Under the pieces are notes generated by a model. That model did no database searches. It was not told where the DNA came from and saw only the letters and a program-made list of their open reading frames with translations. A program made the position numbers and the translations under genes. This document shows positions 1-7,786 of a stretch of 64,000 nucleotides of DNA, one piece after another (position 1 is the first letter of the stretch; each line of letters opens with the position of its first letter). The stretch is from contig NZ_CP041091.1 in the NCBI RefSeq assembly GCF_006494815.1, positions 2,804,501 through 2,868,500 of the forward strand. The letters are read 5' to 3'. Source of the DNA: Nocardioides sambongensis. GTDB lineage: Bacteria > Actinomycetota > Actinomycetes > Propionibacteriales > Nocardioidaceae.

Positions 1-1196
1 CTGATCGCCTCGTCGGTGGCCTCGGGACGCTTGTAGTAGCCCTTCATGATGTTGTGGCCCTTGATCGCGATCTCGCCGACGGCGTTCTCGTCACCGGCGT
101 CGTCGATCTCGTCCCACGAGTCGGCCTTGATCAGCTTCATCTCCACCCCGGGGATCGGCACGCCGATGGAGCCGACGCGCGGCTCCTCGCCGTACTTGGA
201 GAAGGAGGCGACCGGGGAGGTCTCGGAGAGGCCGTAGCCCTCGAGGATGGTGACCCCGAAGCGCTCGGCGAACTGGCGGTGCACCTCGGTCGGCAGCGCC
301 GCGCCGCCGGAGACCGCGACCCGCAGGTTGGCCGCCAGCGCCTTCACGTCGACGGTGTCGTCGAGGGCGGCGAGCAGGCCCCAGTACATCGTGGGGACGC
401 CGCCGAAGAAGGTCACCTTCTCCTTGAGCATCGTCGCGATCGCCGGACCGGCCTCGAAGCGCGGCAGCATCACCACGGTGCCGCCGTAGGCGAACGCCCC
501 GTTCTGGATCACCGTCTGGCCGAAGGAGTGGAACAGTGGCAGCACGCAGAGGTAGGTGTCCGGCGTGCTCGGATCGGCGCCGAAGAGGGCCTCGCCGGTG
601 AGCGCGTTGTCGCGCATGTTGCGGTGCCGCAGCTCGGCGCCCTTGGGCTGGCCGGTGGTGCCGGAGGTGTAGAGGATGACGGCGGTGTCGTCGTCGTCGA
701 CGTCGACGGTCCGGAACGTCGTGGGCTGGTCGGCGATCGCCTGGCCGAGGGTCTCGGTGCCCTCGATCGGCGAGGCGGCCGCGGGGTCGACGGTGATCAC
801 GAAGAAGTCGGTGCAGGCGTCGGTCTGGCGGAAGCCCTCGTAGGCCTCGGCACCGATCGGCAGCTCCGGCGTGCCCTGGAACGCGAAGTAGGCCTTCGCA
901 TCGGAGTCGGCGAGGTGGTAGGCCACCTCGCGGCCCTTGAGCAGGATGTTGAGCGGCACCACGGTCGCGCCGGCCTTGAGGATGCCGAAGTAGACGATCG
1001 TGAAGTGGGGCAGGTTCGCGCAGCTGAGGGCGACCTTGTCACCGGGCTCGATGCCGCGCGCGACCAGCAGGTTCGCCACCTGGTTGGCCATCGCGTCGAC
1101 CTGGGGATAGCTCAGCCGCACATCCCCGAGCACGATCGCGGTGCGATCCGGGTACGCGGCGGCGCTGTCGTCGAGGAAGCTGGCGAGGTTCGTCAT
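1..1196 (-). CDS. fadD: Long-chain fatty-acid--CoA ligase (3' part missing)
   Basis: Member of the ANL superfamily that activates a fatty or aryl acid to its acyl-CoA through an acyl-adenylate. The gene reads leftward and is cut by the window edge after about 398 codons of an expected 500-520. The AMP-binding P-loop YTSGTTGQPKG lies near residue 178, the A5 motif YGLSETSP near 320, and the part preceding the hinge (GEIAIKGHNIMKGYY) is at the edge. The C-terminal lid domain with the catalytic Lys is outside. The ATG at 1196 is preceded by TAGGTT six bases upstream, so the message is probably leaderless. Substrate chain length cannot be told from the sequence. The family call is firm; the exact substrate is not. 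Confidence 0.92.
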   Translation of the reverse strand, partial: MTNLASFLDDSAAAYPDRTAIVLGDVRLSYPQVDAMANQVANLLVARGIEPGDKVALSCANLPHFTIVYFGILKAGATVVPLNILLKGREVAYHLADSDAKAYFAFQGTPELPIGAEAYEGFRQTDACTDFFVITVDPAAASPIEGTETLGQAIADQPTTFRTVDVDDDDTAVILYTSGTTGQPKGAELRHRNMRDNALTGEALFGADPSTPDTYLCVLPLFHSFGQTVIQNGAFAYGGTVVMLPRFEAGPAIATMLKEKVTFFGGVPTMYWGLLAALDDTVDVKALAANLRVAVSGGAALPTEVHRQFAERFGVTILEGYGLSETSPVASFSKYGEEPRVGSIGVPIPGVEMKLIKADSWDEIDDAGDENAVGEIAIKGHNIMKGYYKRPEATDEAI

Positions 1197-1202
1197 GACC
1201 AC

Positions 1203-1208
1203 AACCTA
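1203..1208 (-). promoter_or_regulatory. -10 element of fadD, leaderless start
   Basis: TAGGTT on the minus strand ends six bases before the ATG. This places the transcription start at or next to the start codon. No clear -35 was seen. Confidence 0.5.
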
Positions 1209-1344
1209 GTCCGCACGCCCGGCGCGGGCACCGGTCCCCTGCACAGAACTCGGGGCGCTGCCTGTGCCCACGTCCATCGACCCCGTACGCCGGGCCGGCC
1301 GTCCGCCCCGGCAGGCGGGTCCGGAGCGGTCCCGGGCTGCTGCG

Positions 1345-2268
1345 TCAGAACCGCTCGCCGGTGAGCCGCTCGTAGGCCTCGAGGTAACGGTTGCGGGTGT
1401 GCTCGACGACCGCCTCCGGCAGTGCCGGCGGCACCTCGCCGGACGCCTTGTCCCAGCCACTCTCGTCCGAGAGCGCCCAGTTGCGGACGATCTGCTTGTC
1501 GTAGGAGGGCTGGGTGCGGCCGGGGCGCCACTCGTCGGCCGGCCAGTAGCGGGAGGAGTCGGGGGTGAGCACCTCGTCGGCCAGCACCAGGGCCGGGTCG
1601 ACGGCGCCCTCCGCGCGGGTCACCGAGCCGAACTCCAGCTTGGTGTCGGCCAGGATGATCCCGCGCTCCCGGGCCAGCCCCTCGGCCCGGTCGTAGACGG
1701 CGAGGGTCAGCTCGCGCAGCGCCGTCGCGGTCTCCACCCCGACCGTGCCGGCGACGGCGTCGAAAGAGACGTTCTCGTCGTGGTCACCGAGCTCGGCCTT
1801 GGTGGCCGGCGTGAAGATCGGGGCCGGCAGCCGGCTGCCGTCCTCGAGCCCGGCGGGCAGGTCGATCCCACACACCTGCCCGGTGGCCCGGTAGTCGTTG
1901 AGGCCCGACCCGGTCAGGTAGCCGCGGGCGACGCACTCGACCGGGTACATCTGGAGGTTCTCGCAGACCACCGCGCGGCCGCGGACCGCCTCGGGGATCG
2001 CGGCCGGGTCGGCACTCACCACGTGGTTGGGCACCAGGTCGGCCAGCTGGTCGAACCACCACAGCGACATCCGGGTGAGGATCTCGCCCTTGTCCGGGAT
2101 GGTCGTGCCCAGCACGAAGTCGAAGATCGAGAGGCGGTCGCTGGCGACCATCAGCAGCTTGCCGACGTGCTCGCCCTCGGTGATCTCGTAGAGGTCGCGC
2201 ACCTTGCCCGAGTGCAGGTGCCGGGTGCCGGGGAGGGCGGGAGCGGGCGGGATGTTCGCGAGCGTCAC
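1345..2268 (-). CDS. purC: Phosphoribosylaminoimidazole-succinocarboxamide synthase
   Basis: Condenses CAIR with aspartate using ATP to give SAICAR in de novo purine synthesis. It is cytosolic. The 307-residue product matches the longer actinobacterial/yeast form. SGKVRDLY near residue 20 and ASDRLSIFDF near 44 form the ATP site; both family signatures are visible (YPVECVARGYLTGS near 100 and ILADTKLEFG near 215). The start is set at GTG 2268 because TAGGCT ends seven bases upstream; the open frame extends further 5' but into the divergent neighbour's region. Other purine genes (purB, purD, purA) follow within 12 kb. Confidence 0.95.
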   Translation of the reverse strand: MTLANIPPAPALPGTRHLHSGKVRDLYEITEGEHVGKLLMVASDRLSIFDFVLGTTIPDKGEILTRMSLWWFDQLADLVPNHVVSADPAAIPEAVRGRAVVCENLQMYPVECVARGYLTGSGLNDYRATGQVCGIDLPAGLEDGSRLPAPIFTPATKAELGDHDENVSFDAVAGTVGVETATALRELTLAVYDRAEGLARERGIILADTKLEFGSVTRAEGAVDPALVLADEVLTPDSSRYWPADEWRPGRTQPSYDKQIVRNWALSDESGWDKASGEVPPALPEAVVEHTRNRYLEAYERLTGERF

Positions 2269-2275
2269 GGCGACC

Positions 2276-2281
2276 AGCCTA
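2276..2281 (-). promoter_or_regulatory. -10 element of purC, leaderless start
   Basis: TAGGCT on the minus strand lies seven bases before the GTG start of purC. Confidence 0.55.
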
Positions 2282-2374
2282 GAGGCGCGCGTGGCGGGCG
2301 CCGTCCGGTGGCCGAACCGACCCGAATTCCAGGGTGCTGCAACGCGCGCCGACGGGCAGTGGCACTCTGTTGTC

Positions 2375-2815
2375 ATGCCGGAGACTGCAGAAGCAGAAGA
2401 GGTCTGGGCCCGGATCGTCGGCGCCAAGCGCCAGGCCGTCCAGGGCGAGTGCCCGGAGTGCGCGGGGCTCACCCCCGAGCGGGTCGTCTGGGAGGACGAG
2501 TTCTGGATCCTCTCCTACACCGACGGCCCCGAGGAGATGGCGGCGTCGCTGCTGCTGCAGACCCGGGAGCACACCAGGGTGGGCCAGCTCGACGACGACC
2601 TCGCCTCGCAGTTCGGCCGGATCTCCAACCGGCTGGTGCGGATCATCGAGAACCTCCCGGAGTCGGCCCACGTCGACGTGAGCCGGTACGGCGCGCACCG
2701 CGGCCACTTCCACGTGTGGTTCTTCGCGCCGTTCATGGAGGGCACCTTCTCCCCGGTCAACCTGCACACGGTCGCCACCAAGCTGGCGAACTGGGGCGGC
2801 GAGATCCGGATCTGA
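2375..2815 (+). CDS. HIT-like protein with a degenerate histidine triad
   Basis: A 146-residue soluble protein. Near residue 115 it carries HRGHFHVWFF, which resembles the HxHxHxx triad of HIT nucleotide hydrolases/transferases but has Trp in place of the third His. A CPEC pair near residue 27 could bind metal. It is divergent from purC and upstream of the ABM gene. The ATG at 2375 is chosen because it is the last start before the conserved part and leaves room for the purC promoter. If it is a true HIT protein, the missing triad residue makes catalysis doubtful; it may instead be an unrelated small protein. Confidence 0.55.
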   Translation: MPETAEAEEVWARIVGAKRQAVQGECPECAGLTPERVVWEDEFWILSYTDGPEEMAASLLLQTREHTRVGQLDDDLASQFGRISNRLVRIIENLPESAHVDVSRYGAHRGHFHVWFFAPFMEGTFSPVNLHTVATKLANWGGEIRI

Positions 2816-2890
2816 CGGACCCGTTCCGCCGCGCTCCGGCGGACCACGGAGTGGTTCGGGCGCCGGCCGGGATCGGTCAGGGCAGCGCCG

Positions 2891-2896
2891 TAGGCT
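2891..2896 (+). promoter_or_regulatory. -10 element of the ABM gene, leaderless start
   Basis: TAGGCT lies six bases before the ATG at 2903. Confidence 0.5.
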
Positions 2897-2902
2897 TCGA
2901 GC

Positions 2903-3222
2903 ATGCCCGTCGTGAAGATCAACGCCATCTCCGTCCCCCGCAGGCCGGCCCCGAGCTGGAGAAGCGCTTCGCCGCCCGAGCCGGCGCGGTGGAGAACTCC
3001 CCCGGGTTCCTCGGGTTCCAGCTGCTGCGTCCGACCGCCGGCGAGGACCGCTACTTCGTGGTGACCCAGTGGGCGGACGAGGAGTCGTTCGCCGCGTGGC
3101 GCGACGGCGACGCACGGGCGGCGCACGCCGCCGCCCCGGGCGAGGCGCCCAAGAAGCCGGTCGCCACCGGTGCGGATCTGCTCGAGTTCGAGGTCGCCCT
3201 CGACGTACGGCCCCCGGCCTGA
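2903..3222 (+). CDS. Antibiotic biosynthesis monooxygenase (ABM) domain protein, apparent frameshift
   Basis: Small dimeric alpha/beta-barrel protein of the ABM/heme-degrading monooxygenase-like family. The start reads MPVVKINAISVP in one frame, and the rest (GPELEKRF, then SPGFLGFQLLRP and RYFVVTQW) continues in another. One missing base between 2933 and 2947, in or near a CCCCC run, explains this; with it restored the product is 106 residues, normal for the family. The motif FLGFQLLRP with the following YFVVTQW is typical of the actinobacterial heme-oxygenase-like subgroup, but the substrate is unknown. Confidence 0.8.
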
Positions 3223-3226
3223 GGCT

Positions 3227-3254
3227 GGCCCCCGGGCCTGTGAGCCCCGGGGCC
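3227..3254. terminator. Bidirectional hairpin between convergent genes
   Basis: An 11-bp stem with one mismatch (arms 3227-3237 and 3244-3254) and a 6-nt loop sits exactly between the ABM stop and the stop of the membrane gene at 3264. It is likely a shared terminator. Confidence 0.55.
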
Positions 3255-3263
3255 TGGACGACC

Positions 3264-3749
3264 CTAGACGACCACGGTCGGCCGGCTCAGCCGGTTCAGA
3301 GCCCACCCGAGCAGGATCAGCACGGCCCCCATCGCGGCGACGAACGCCGCGACGCCGAACGCGACCACGGACGTGAAGAGGCTCGCGCGCAGGAACGAGG
3401 CGTCCATCACCGTCGTCCGCCGCTCGTCGTCCTGGTCGAGCTCGGCGTAGGTCTTGCCGTCGGCGATCCCCTCGGCGTGCTCGGCGATGATGTCCGCCTG
3501 CGCGAACGCGCTGAACGGACCGTCGACGTCGTCACCGGCGAGGAAGTCGGCATCGTCGGAGACGGTGATCTTCTCCGCCGACAGTGTCGAGGAGACGGTG
3601 ACGTAGGCCGCCACGCCGGCGACCAGGAAGAACGCGCCCAGCACGATCAGCACGATCCCGATCGCCCGCACGCCCTTGTTCGTGTTGGTGCCCGGTCGGT
3701 GGTCGCCAGGTCGCGGTGCGGCGCTGTGGGCGCCGGTGGATTCGGTCAT
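3264..3749 (-). CDS. Two-TM membrane protein (family often mislabelled LigA)
   Basis: A 161-residue protein with a hydrophilic N-terminus of about 26 residues, a TM helix near 28-50, an outside domain of about 70 residues containing DADFLAGD, DGPFSAFAQAD and KTYAELDQDD, and a second TM near 130-152. Actinobacterial relatives are widely labelled 'aromatic ring-opening dioxygenase LigA', but nothing resembling that enzyme is present and the protein is clearly membrane-bound. Function unknown. The ATG at 3749 is the only start that precedes the first TM without running into the upstream gene. Confidence 0.8.
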   Translation of the reverse strand: MTESTGAHSAAPRPGDHRPGTNTNKGVRAIGIVLIVLGAFFLVAGVAAYVTVSSTLSAEKITVSDDADFLAGDDVDGPFSAFAQADIIAEHAEGIADGKTYAELDQDDERRTTVMDASFLRASLFTSVVAFGVAAFVAAMGAVLILLGWALNRLSRPTVVV

Positions 3750-3820
3750 GCTGCCAGCCAACCAACCCGCGGGGCCCCGCGACAAGGGTCCAACGGCACC
3801 ATCTGGGCGCCGGAGGCTCC

Positions 3821-4240
3821 TCAGCCGCCGGCGAGCTCGACCGCGCGGCGCAGATCGGCGGCGATCGGACGACCCGCGATCGCCGTGAGGAACGGCCCGA
3901 CCCCGGCCCCGGAGACCTCGAAGACCGCCTCCACCCGGCACCCCCCGGCCCGCGGGAGGAAGTCCAGCGTCAGTGCCGCCCGCACCGGCCCGCAGCGTCC
4001 CTCCTCGGCCCACCGGACCCCGGGGTCGGCGACCGTCGTCCGCATCCGCGGACGGATGCCGGGAACGACCGTGACGTCGGTCCAGGTGGTGCCGGCGCCG
4101 AGCACCCCGCCCTGACCCGGTACGACGTCGGCGACCCGCCGCAGCGACGACTGCCAGGAGGGTCGGCGCGCCGGATCGGCGAGGAACGCGAACAGCGTCC
4201 CCGCGTCGACGGCGGCGTCCAGGACGACCTGGCGGGTCAG
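3821..4240 (-). CDS. SRPBCC (polyketide cyclase/START-like) protein, probable CTG start
   Basis: About 139 residues. The pattern LDAAVDAGTLFAFLADPARRPSWQSSLRRV at the N-terminus, followed by alternating strands and a long C-terminal helix, fits the helix-grip lipid/ligand-binding fold. The frame holds no ATG, GTG or TTG before the conserved start. A CTG at 4240 overlaps the purB stop as CTGA and has GGGGGAG five to six bases upstream, so translation is probably coupled to purB from a CTG codon. Ligand unknown. Confidence 0.7.
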   Translation of the reverse strand: MTRQVVLDAAVDAGTLFAFLADPARRPSWQSSLRRVADVVPGQGGVLGAGTTWTDVTVVPGIRPRMRTTVADPGVRWAEEGRCGPVRAALTLDFLPRAGGCRVEAVFEVSGAGVGPFLTAIAGRPIAADLRRAVELAGG

Positions 4241-5685
4241 AGGATCTCCCCCGGTGCGTACCCGGCCGCCTCCGGGTGCCGCTGCGCCCACGCGGCGGCC
4301 CGGCGGCAGACCTCCTGGGTCTGCGCGACGGCGGCACCGGTGAACGCGATCGGCTCGGCGACCAGGCTCTCCAGCTGGGCGGGGGTGAGTCCGAGGCGCT
4401 CGTCGGCGGCGAGCTTGGCGAACACGTCGTTGTCGGCCTGGCCCTTGCGCATCGCCAGCGCGGTGCCGACCGCGGCCTCCTTGATCGCCTCGTGCGCGCT
4501 CTCCCGCCCGACGCCGTTGCGGACGGCGGCCATCAGCACCTTCGTGGTGGCCAGGAACGGCAGGTACCGGTCGAGCTCGCGCTGGATCACCGCGGGGAAC
4601 GCGCCGAACTCGTCGAGCACGGTGAGGAAGGTCTGGAAGAGTCCGTCGACGGCGAAGAAGGCGTCCGGCAGGGCGACCCGGCGGACCACCGAGCAGGAGA
4701 CGTCGCCCTCGTTCCACTGGTCGCCGGCCAGCTCGCCCACCATGGAGAGGTAGCCGCGGGTGACCACGGCCAGGCCGTTGACCCGCTCACACGAGCGGGT
4801 GTTCATCTTGTGCGGCATCGCCGAGGAGCCGACCTGCCCCTCCTTGAACCCCTCGGTGACGATCTCGTTGCCCGCCATCAGCCGGATGGTGGTGGCCAGG
4901 TTGGACGGCGCCGCGGTCAGCTGCACCAGCGCGGAGAGGACGTCGAAGTCCAGGCTGCGCGGATAGACCTGGCCGACGCTGGTCAGCACCCGCTCGAAGC
5001 CGAGGTGGGCCGCGACCCGCTGCTCGAGCTCGGCGAGCCGCTCGGCACCGCGCTCGGAGTCCTCGTCCCCGCCGAGCAGGTCGAGCATGTCCTGGGCGGT
5101 GCCCATCGGGCCCTTGATGCCGCGCAGCGGATAGCGGCCGAGCAGCTCCTCGACCCGCTCCAGCGCGATCATCAGCTCGTCGGCGGCGGTGGCGAAGCGC
5201 TTGCCCAGGGTGGTGGCCTGGGCCGCCACGTTGTGGCTGCGCCCCGCCATCACCGTCACCTCGTGCTCGCCGGCGAGTCGGGCGAGGCGGGTCAGGGCCG
5301 CGACACCGCGGTCGCGCAGCAGCGCCAGCGACTGCCGGACCTGGAGCTGCTCCACGTTCTCGGTCAGGTCGCGCGACGTCATCCCCTTGTGGATGTGCTC
5401 GTGACCGGCGAGCGCGGAGAACTCCTCGATCCGCGCCTTCACGTCGTGCCGGGTGACCCGCTCCCGGGCCGCGATCGAGGCCAGGTCGACCGCGTCGACA
5501 CCGGCGTCGACGACCTTCCGGTAGGCGTCCACGACACCGTCGGGGACGTCGATGCCCAGGTCCTGCTGGGCGGTGAGCACCGCGACCCACAGCTGTCGCT
5601 CGAGCACGATCTTGTGCTCGGGCGACCAGATCCGGGCCAGGTCGGCGGCGGCGTAGCGGGTGGCGAGGACATTCGGGACCGTCAC
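4237..5685 (-). CDS. purB: Adenylosuccinate lyase
   Basis: Cleaves fumarate from SAICAR and from adenylosuccinate, two steps of purine synthesis. 482 residues from GTG 5685. The fumarate lyase signature SSAMPHKMN is near residue 292, with TSRDLTEN near 92 and GRSHNVAAQATT near 138 contributing to the active site. The open frame could start at an ATG 60 bases earlier, but the conserved part begins at PNVLATRYA, so the GTG is preferred. It lies downstream of purD and a GNAT gene on the same strand, and its stop overlaps the next start. Confidence 0.95.
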   Translation of the reverse strand: MTVPNVLATRYAAADLARIWSPEHKIVLERQLWVAVLTAQQDLGIDVPDGVVDAYRKVVDAGVDAVDLASIAARERVTRHDVKARIEEFSALAGHEHIHKGMTSRDLTENVEQLQVRQSLALLRDRGVAALTRLARLAGEHEVTVMAGRSHNVAAQATTLGKRFATAADELMIALERVEELLGRYPLRGIKGPMGTAQDMLDLLGGDEDSERGAERLAELEQRVAAHLGFERVLTSVGQVYPRSLDFDVLSALVQLTAAPSNLATTIRLMAGNEIVTEGFKEGQVGSSAMPHKMNTRSCERVNGLAVVTRGYLSMVGELAGDQWNEGDVSCSVVRRVALPDAFFAVDGLFQTFLTVLDEFGAFPAVIQRELDRYLPFLATTKVLMAAVRNGVGRESAHEAIKEAAVGTALAMRKGQADNDVFAKLAADERLGLTPAQLESLVAEPIAFTGAAVAQTQEVCRRAAAWAQRHPEAAGYAPGEIL

Positions 5686-5775
5686 GGTGGGCGATTCTCC
5701 CACGAGGCCGGCTGTACGTCGTACCGGCGGCGACGGGGTGGGCACCGGAGCGCGCTGAGGCCCGGTGCTGCGGCA

Positions 5776-6309
5776 TCAGTCCGGTGATCGCCTCGGCAGC
5801 GGCCGCACCATGACCAGGCAGCCGTCCTCGTCCGCGGCCCGCAGCCCGGTGAACCCCTGGCGCTGCAGCACCCGCAGGGCGGCGCGGTTCTCGGGGCGGA
5901 CCCGGGCCCGGACCCGCACCGCGCGGCCGTCGACCTCGACGAGCAGCGCACCGAGCGCCTCGCCCATCGCGCCGTGGCCGCGGGCGGGCTCGACCAACCC
6001 GAAGCCGACCTCCACCTCCGCGACCCCGTCCGCGGCCTCCTCCGGCGGCGCGAAGAAACCGATCGAGCCCATCACCCGTCCGGCCCGCCGGGAGAGGACC
6101 GAACGTCGTCCCCAGGTGTCGCCGTCGACCCAGAGGCCGAGCACGTCCAGCTCGTCGCGGCGCGGGAAGTCCGGGTGCCACTCGGGGCGGCGATCGCCCG
6201 CGCGCAACGCGGCCGCCGTCGCCGCGTCCCAGAGCGGGAGGCGCAGGCGCTCGGCCTCCACGATCAACGGCAGCCCCGGGCGTGCGGAGCCGGCTCGCCC
6301 CTCACTCAT
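5776..6309 (-). CDS. GNAT-family N-acetyltransferase
   Basis: 177 residues of the RimJ/RimL-like GNAT type, with VEVGFGLVEPARGHGAMGEAL near 100-120 as the acetyl-CoA binding segment (a variant of the RGxGxA loop) and NRAALRVLQRQGF as the C-terminal motif. The ATG lies inside the last codons of purD (8-nt overlap), so the two are translationally coupled. The acceptor substrate is unknown. Placement between purD and purB suggests co-expression rather than a role in purine synthesis. Confidence 0.85.
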   Translation of the reverse strand: MSEGRAGSARPGLPLIVEAERLRLPLWDAATAAALRAGDRRPEWHPDFPRRDELDVLGLWVDGDTWGRRSVLSRRAGRVMGSIGFFAPPEEAADGVAEVEVGFGLVEPARGHGAMGEALGALLVEVDGRAVRVRARVRPENRAALRVLQRQGFTGLRAADEDGCLVMVRPLPRRSPD

Positions 6310-7615
6310 CGAGGACGGCGGCGCCCTCGACCACCCCGAGCGGCTCGGCGGCGATGTCGGAGCGACGCTGCAGGCCGTCGAAGGAGATCAGCTCCGCGGC
6401 GGCGTAGGCGCGGGCCCGGGCGTCGGCGACGTCGTACCCGAGGGCGCGGACGGCGAGCACCCGGCCACCGGCGGTGACCAGCTCGGCCCCGGCCTCGGAG
6501 TCCGGGGCGTCGCGCAGCGCCGTACCGGCGTGGATCACGTCGACGTCGGTCACGCCGTTGGCGGCGCCGACCCCGGTGATCACGTCGCCCTTGGAGGAGC
6601 CCTCGGGATAGCCCGCCGAGGCCAGCACCACGGTCACCGAGGCGGCGTCGCGGAACCGCGGCTGCTCGACCTCGTCCAGCCTGCCCCGCGCGGCGGCGTG
6701 CAGCAGCGCGCCGAGGGGCGACTCGAGCACCGCCAGCACCGGCTGGATGTCGGGGTCGCCGAAGCGGCAGTTGAACTCGATCACCTTCGGGCCGGCGACG
6801 GTGAGCGCCAGGCCGACGTAGAGGCAGCCGACGAACGGCGCGCCGCGCCGCCCCATCTCGTCCAGGGTCGGCTGCACCACGGTGTCGATCACCGTCTGCG
6901 CGAGATCGGCGGGCGCCCACGGAAGCGGCGAGTAGGAGCCCATCCCGCCGGTGTTCGGGCCGCGACCGCCGTCGAAGATCCGTTTGAAGTCCTGGGCCGG
7001 CTGCAGCGGGTGCGCCCGCTCCCCGTCGCAGATCGCGAAGAGCGAGACCTCCGGTCCGGCCAGGAACTCCTCGATCACCACGCGTCCGCAGGCGGCGGCG
7101 TGCTCGAGCGCCTCGGCACGGTCGTTGGTGACCACCACCCCCTTGCCGGCCGCGAGCGCGTCGTCCTTGACCACGTACGGCGCGCCGAACGCATCCAGCG
7201 CAGCCGCGGCCTCCTCGGGCGTGGTGCAGGTGCGCGACCCGGCCGTCGGCACGCCGGCAGCGGCCATCACCTCCTTGGAGAAGGCCTTGGACCCCTCCAG
7301 CCGCGCGGCCGCGGCGGACGGCCCGAAGACCGCGATCCCGCGCCCCCGGACCGCATCGGCGACGCCACCCACGAGCGGCGCCTCCGGGCCGATCACCACC
7401 AGGTCGGCACCGATCCGCTGTGCCAGGTCGGCCACGTCCGAGCCGTCCATCGGGTCGACCGCGTGCAGCGCGGCGAAGGCGCCGATCCCCGGATTGCCCG
7501 GCGCCGCGTGGACCGCGCCGACCGCCGGGTCCCGGGAGAGCGCCAGCGCCAGCGCGTGCTCGCGGCCGCCGGTGCCGATCACGAGACAGGTCAGGGCGTG
7601 GGGTGCGGCAGTCAC
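6302..7615 (-). CDS. purD: Phosphoribosylamine--glycine ligase (GARS)
   Basis: ATP-grasp enzyme that joins glycine to phosphoribosylamine. 437 residues, normal length. The N-terminal motif VIGTGGREHALA (near 12), the ATP-grasp core with YVVKDDALAAGKGV near 145, and NTGGMGSYSP near 230 are all present, as is the C-terminal domain. Starts at GTG 7615 with TAGGAT eight bases upstream, so probably leaderless. First gene of a purD-GNAT-purB-SRPBCC transcription unit. Confidence 0.96.
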   Translation of the reverse strand: MTAAPHALTCLVIGTGGREHALALALSRDPAVGAVHAAPGNPGIGAFAALHAVDPMDGSDVADLAQRIGADLVVIGPEAPLVGGVADAVRGRGIAVFGPSAAAARLEGSKAFSKEVMAAAGVPTAGSRTCTTPEEAAAALDAFGAPYVVKDDALAAGKGVVVTNDRAEALEHAAACGRVVIEEFLAGPEVSLFAICDGERAHPLQPAQDFKRIFDGGRGPNTGGMGSYSPLPWAPADLAQTVIDTVVQPTLDEMGRRGAPFVGCLYVGLALTVAGPKVIEFNCRFGDPDIQPVLAVLESPLGALLHAAARGRLDEVEQPRFRDAASVTVVLASAGYPEGSSKGDVITGVGAANGVTDVDVIHAGTALRDAPDSEAGAELVTAGGRVLAVRALGYDVADARARAYAAAELISFDGLQRRSDIAAEPLGVVEGAAVLDE

Positions 7616-7623
7616 GGGAGACG

Positions 7624-7629
7624 ATCCTA
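7624..7629 (-). promoter_or_regulatory. -10 element of purD, leaderless start
   Basis: TAGGAT on the minus strand lies eight bases before the GTG start. Confidence 0.5.
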
Positions 7630-7715
7630 CGAGCCGGTGTCGACCTGCTCCATCCGGTCATGTCCCCGGGTGGTGCCGAGGTCACGAGGCGGCCTGCCGA
7701 CGGATCGGGTCAGAC

Positions 7716-7760
7716 GCCCCGGCGGCCGTTGCGATCGATGTCGCACCGGACCGCCGGGGC
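7716..7760 (-). terminator. Inverted repeat downstream of the secreted repeat protein
   Basis: Ten-base perfect arms (7716-7725 and 7751-7760) enclose a 25-base loop that has its own GCGA/TCGC pair. It lies 26 bases past the stop of the leftward gene at 7787, as expected for its terminator. Confidence 0.45.
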
Positions 7761-7786
7761 TGCGCGCTGGACGCGCGCGGTGATGA

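Noticed and set aside
54..1364. Long plus-strand open frame opposite the acyl-CoA ligase
   Set aside because: Low-complexity Arg/Gly/Val-rich translation and full overlap with a well-conserved minus-strand gene; a common shadow effect at this G+C.
3264..3749. Aromatic ring-opening dioxygenase LigA
   Set aside because: Database-style label only; the protein has two TM helices and no dioxygenase features.
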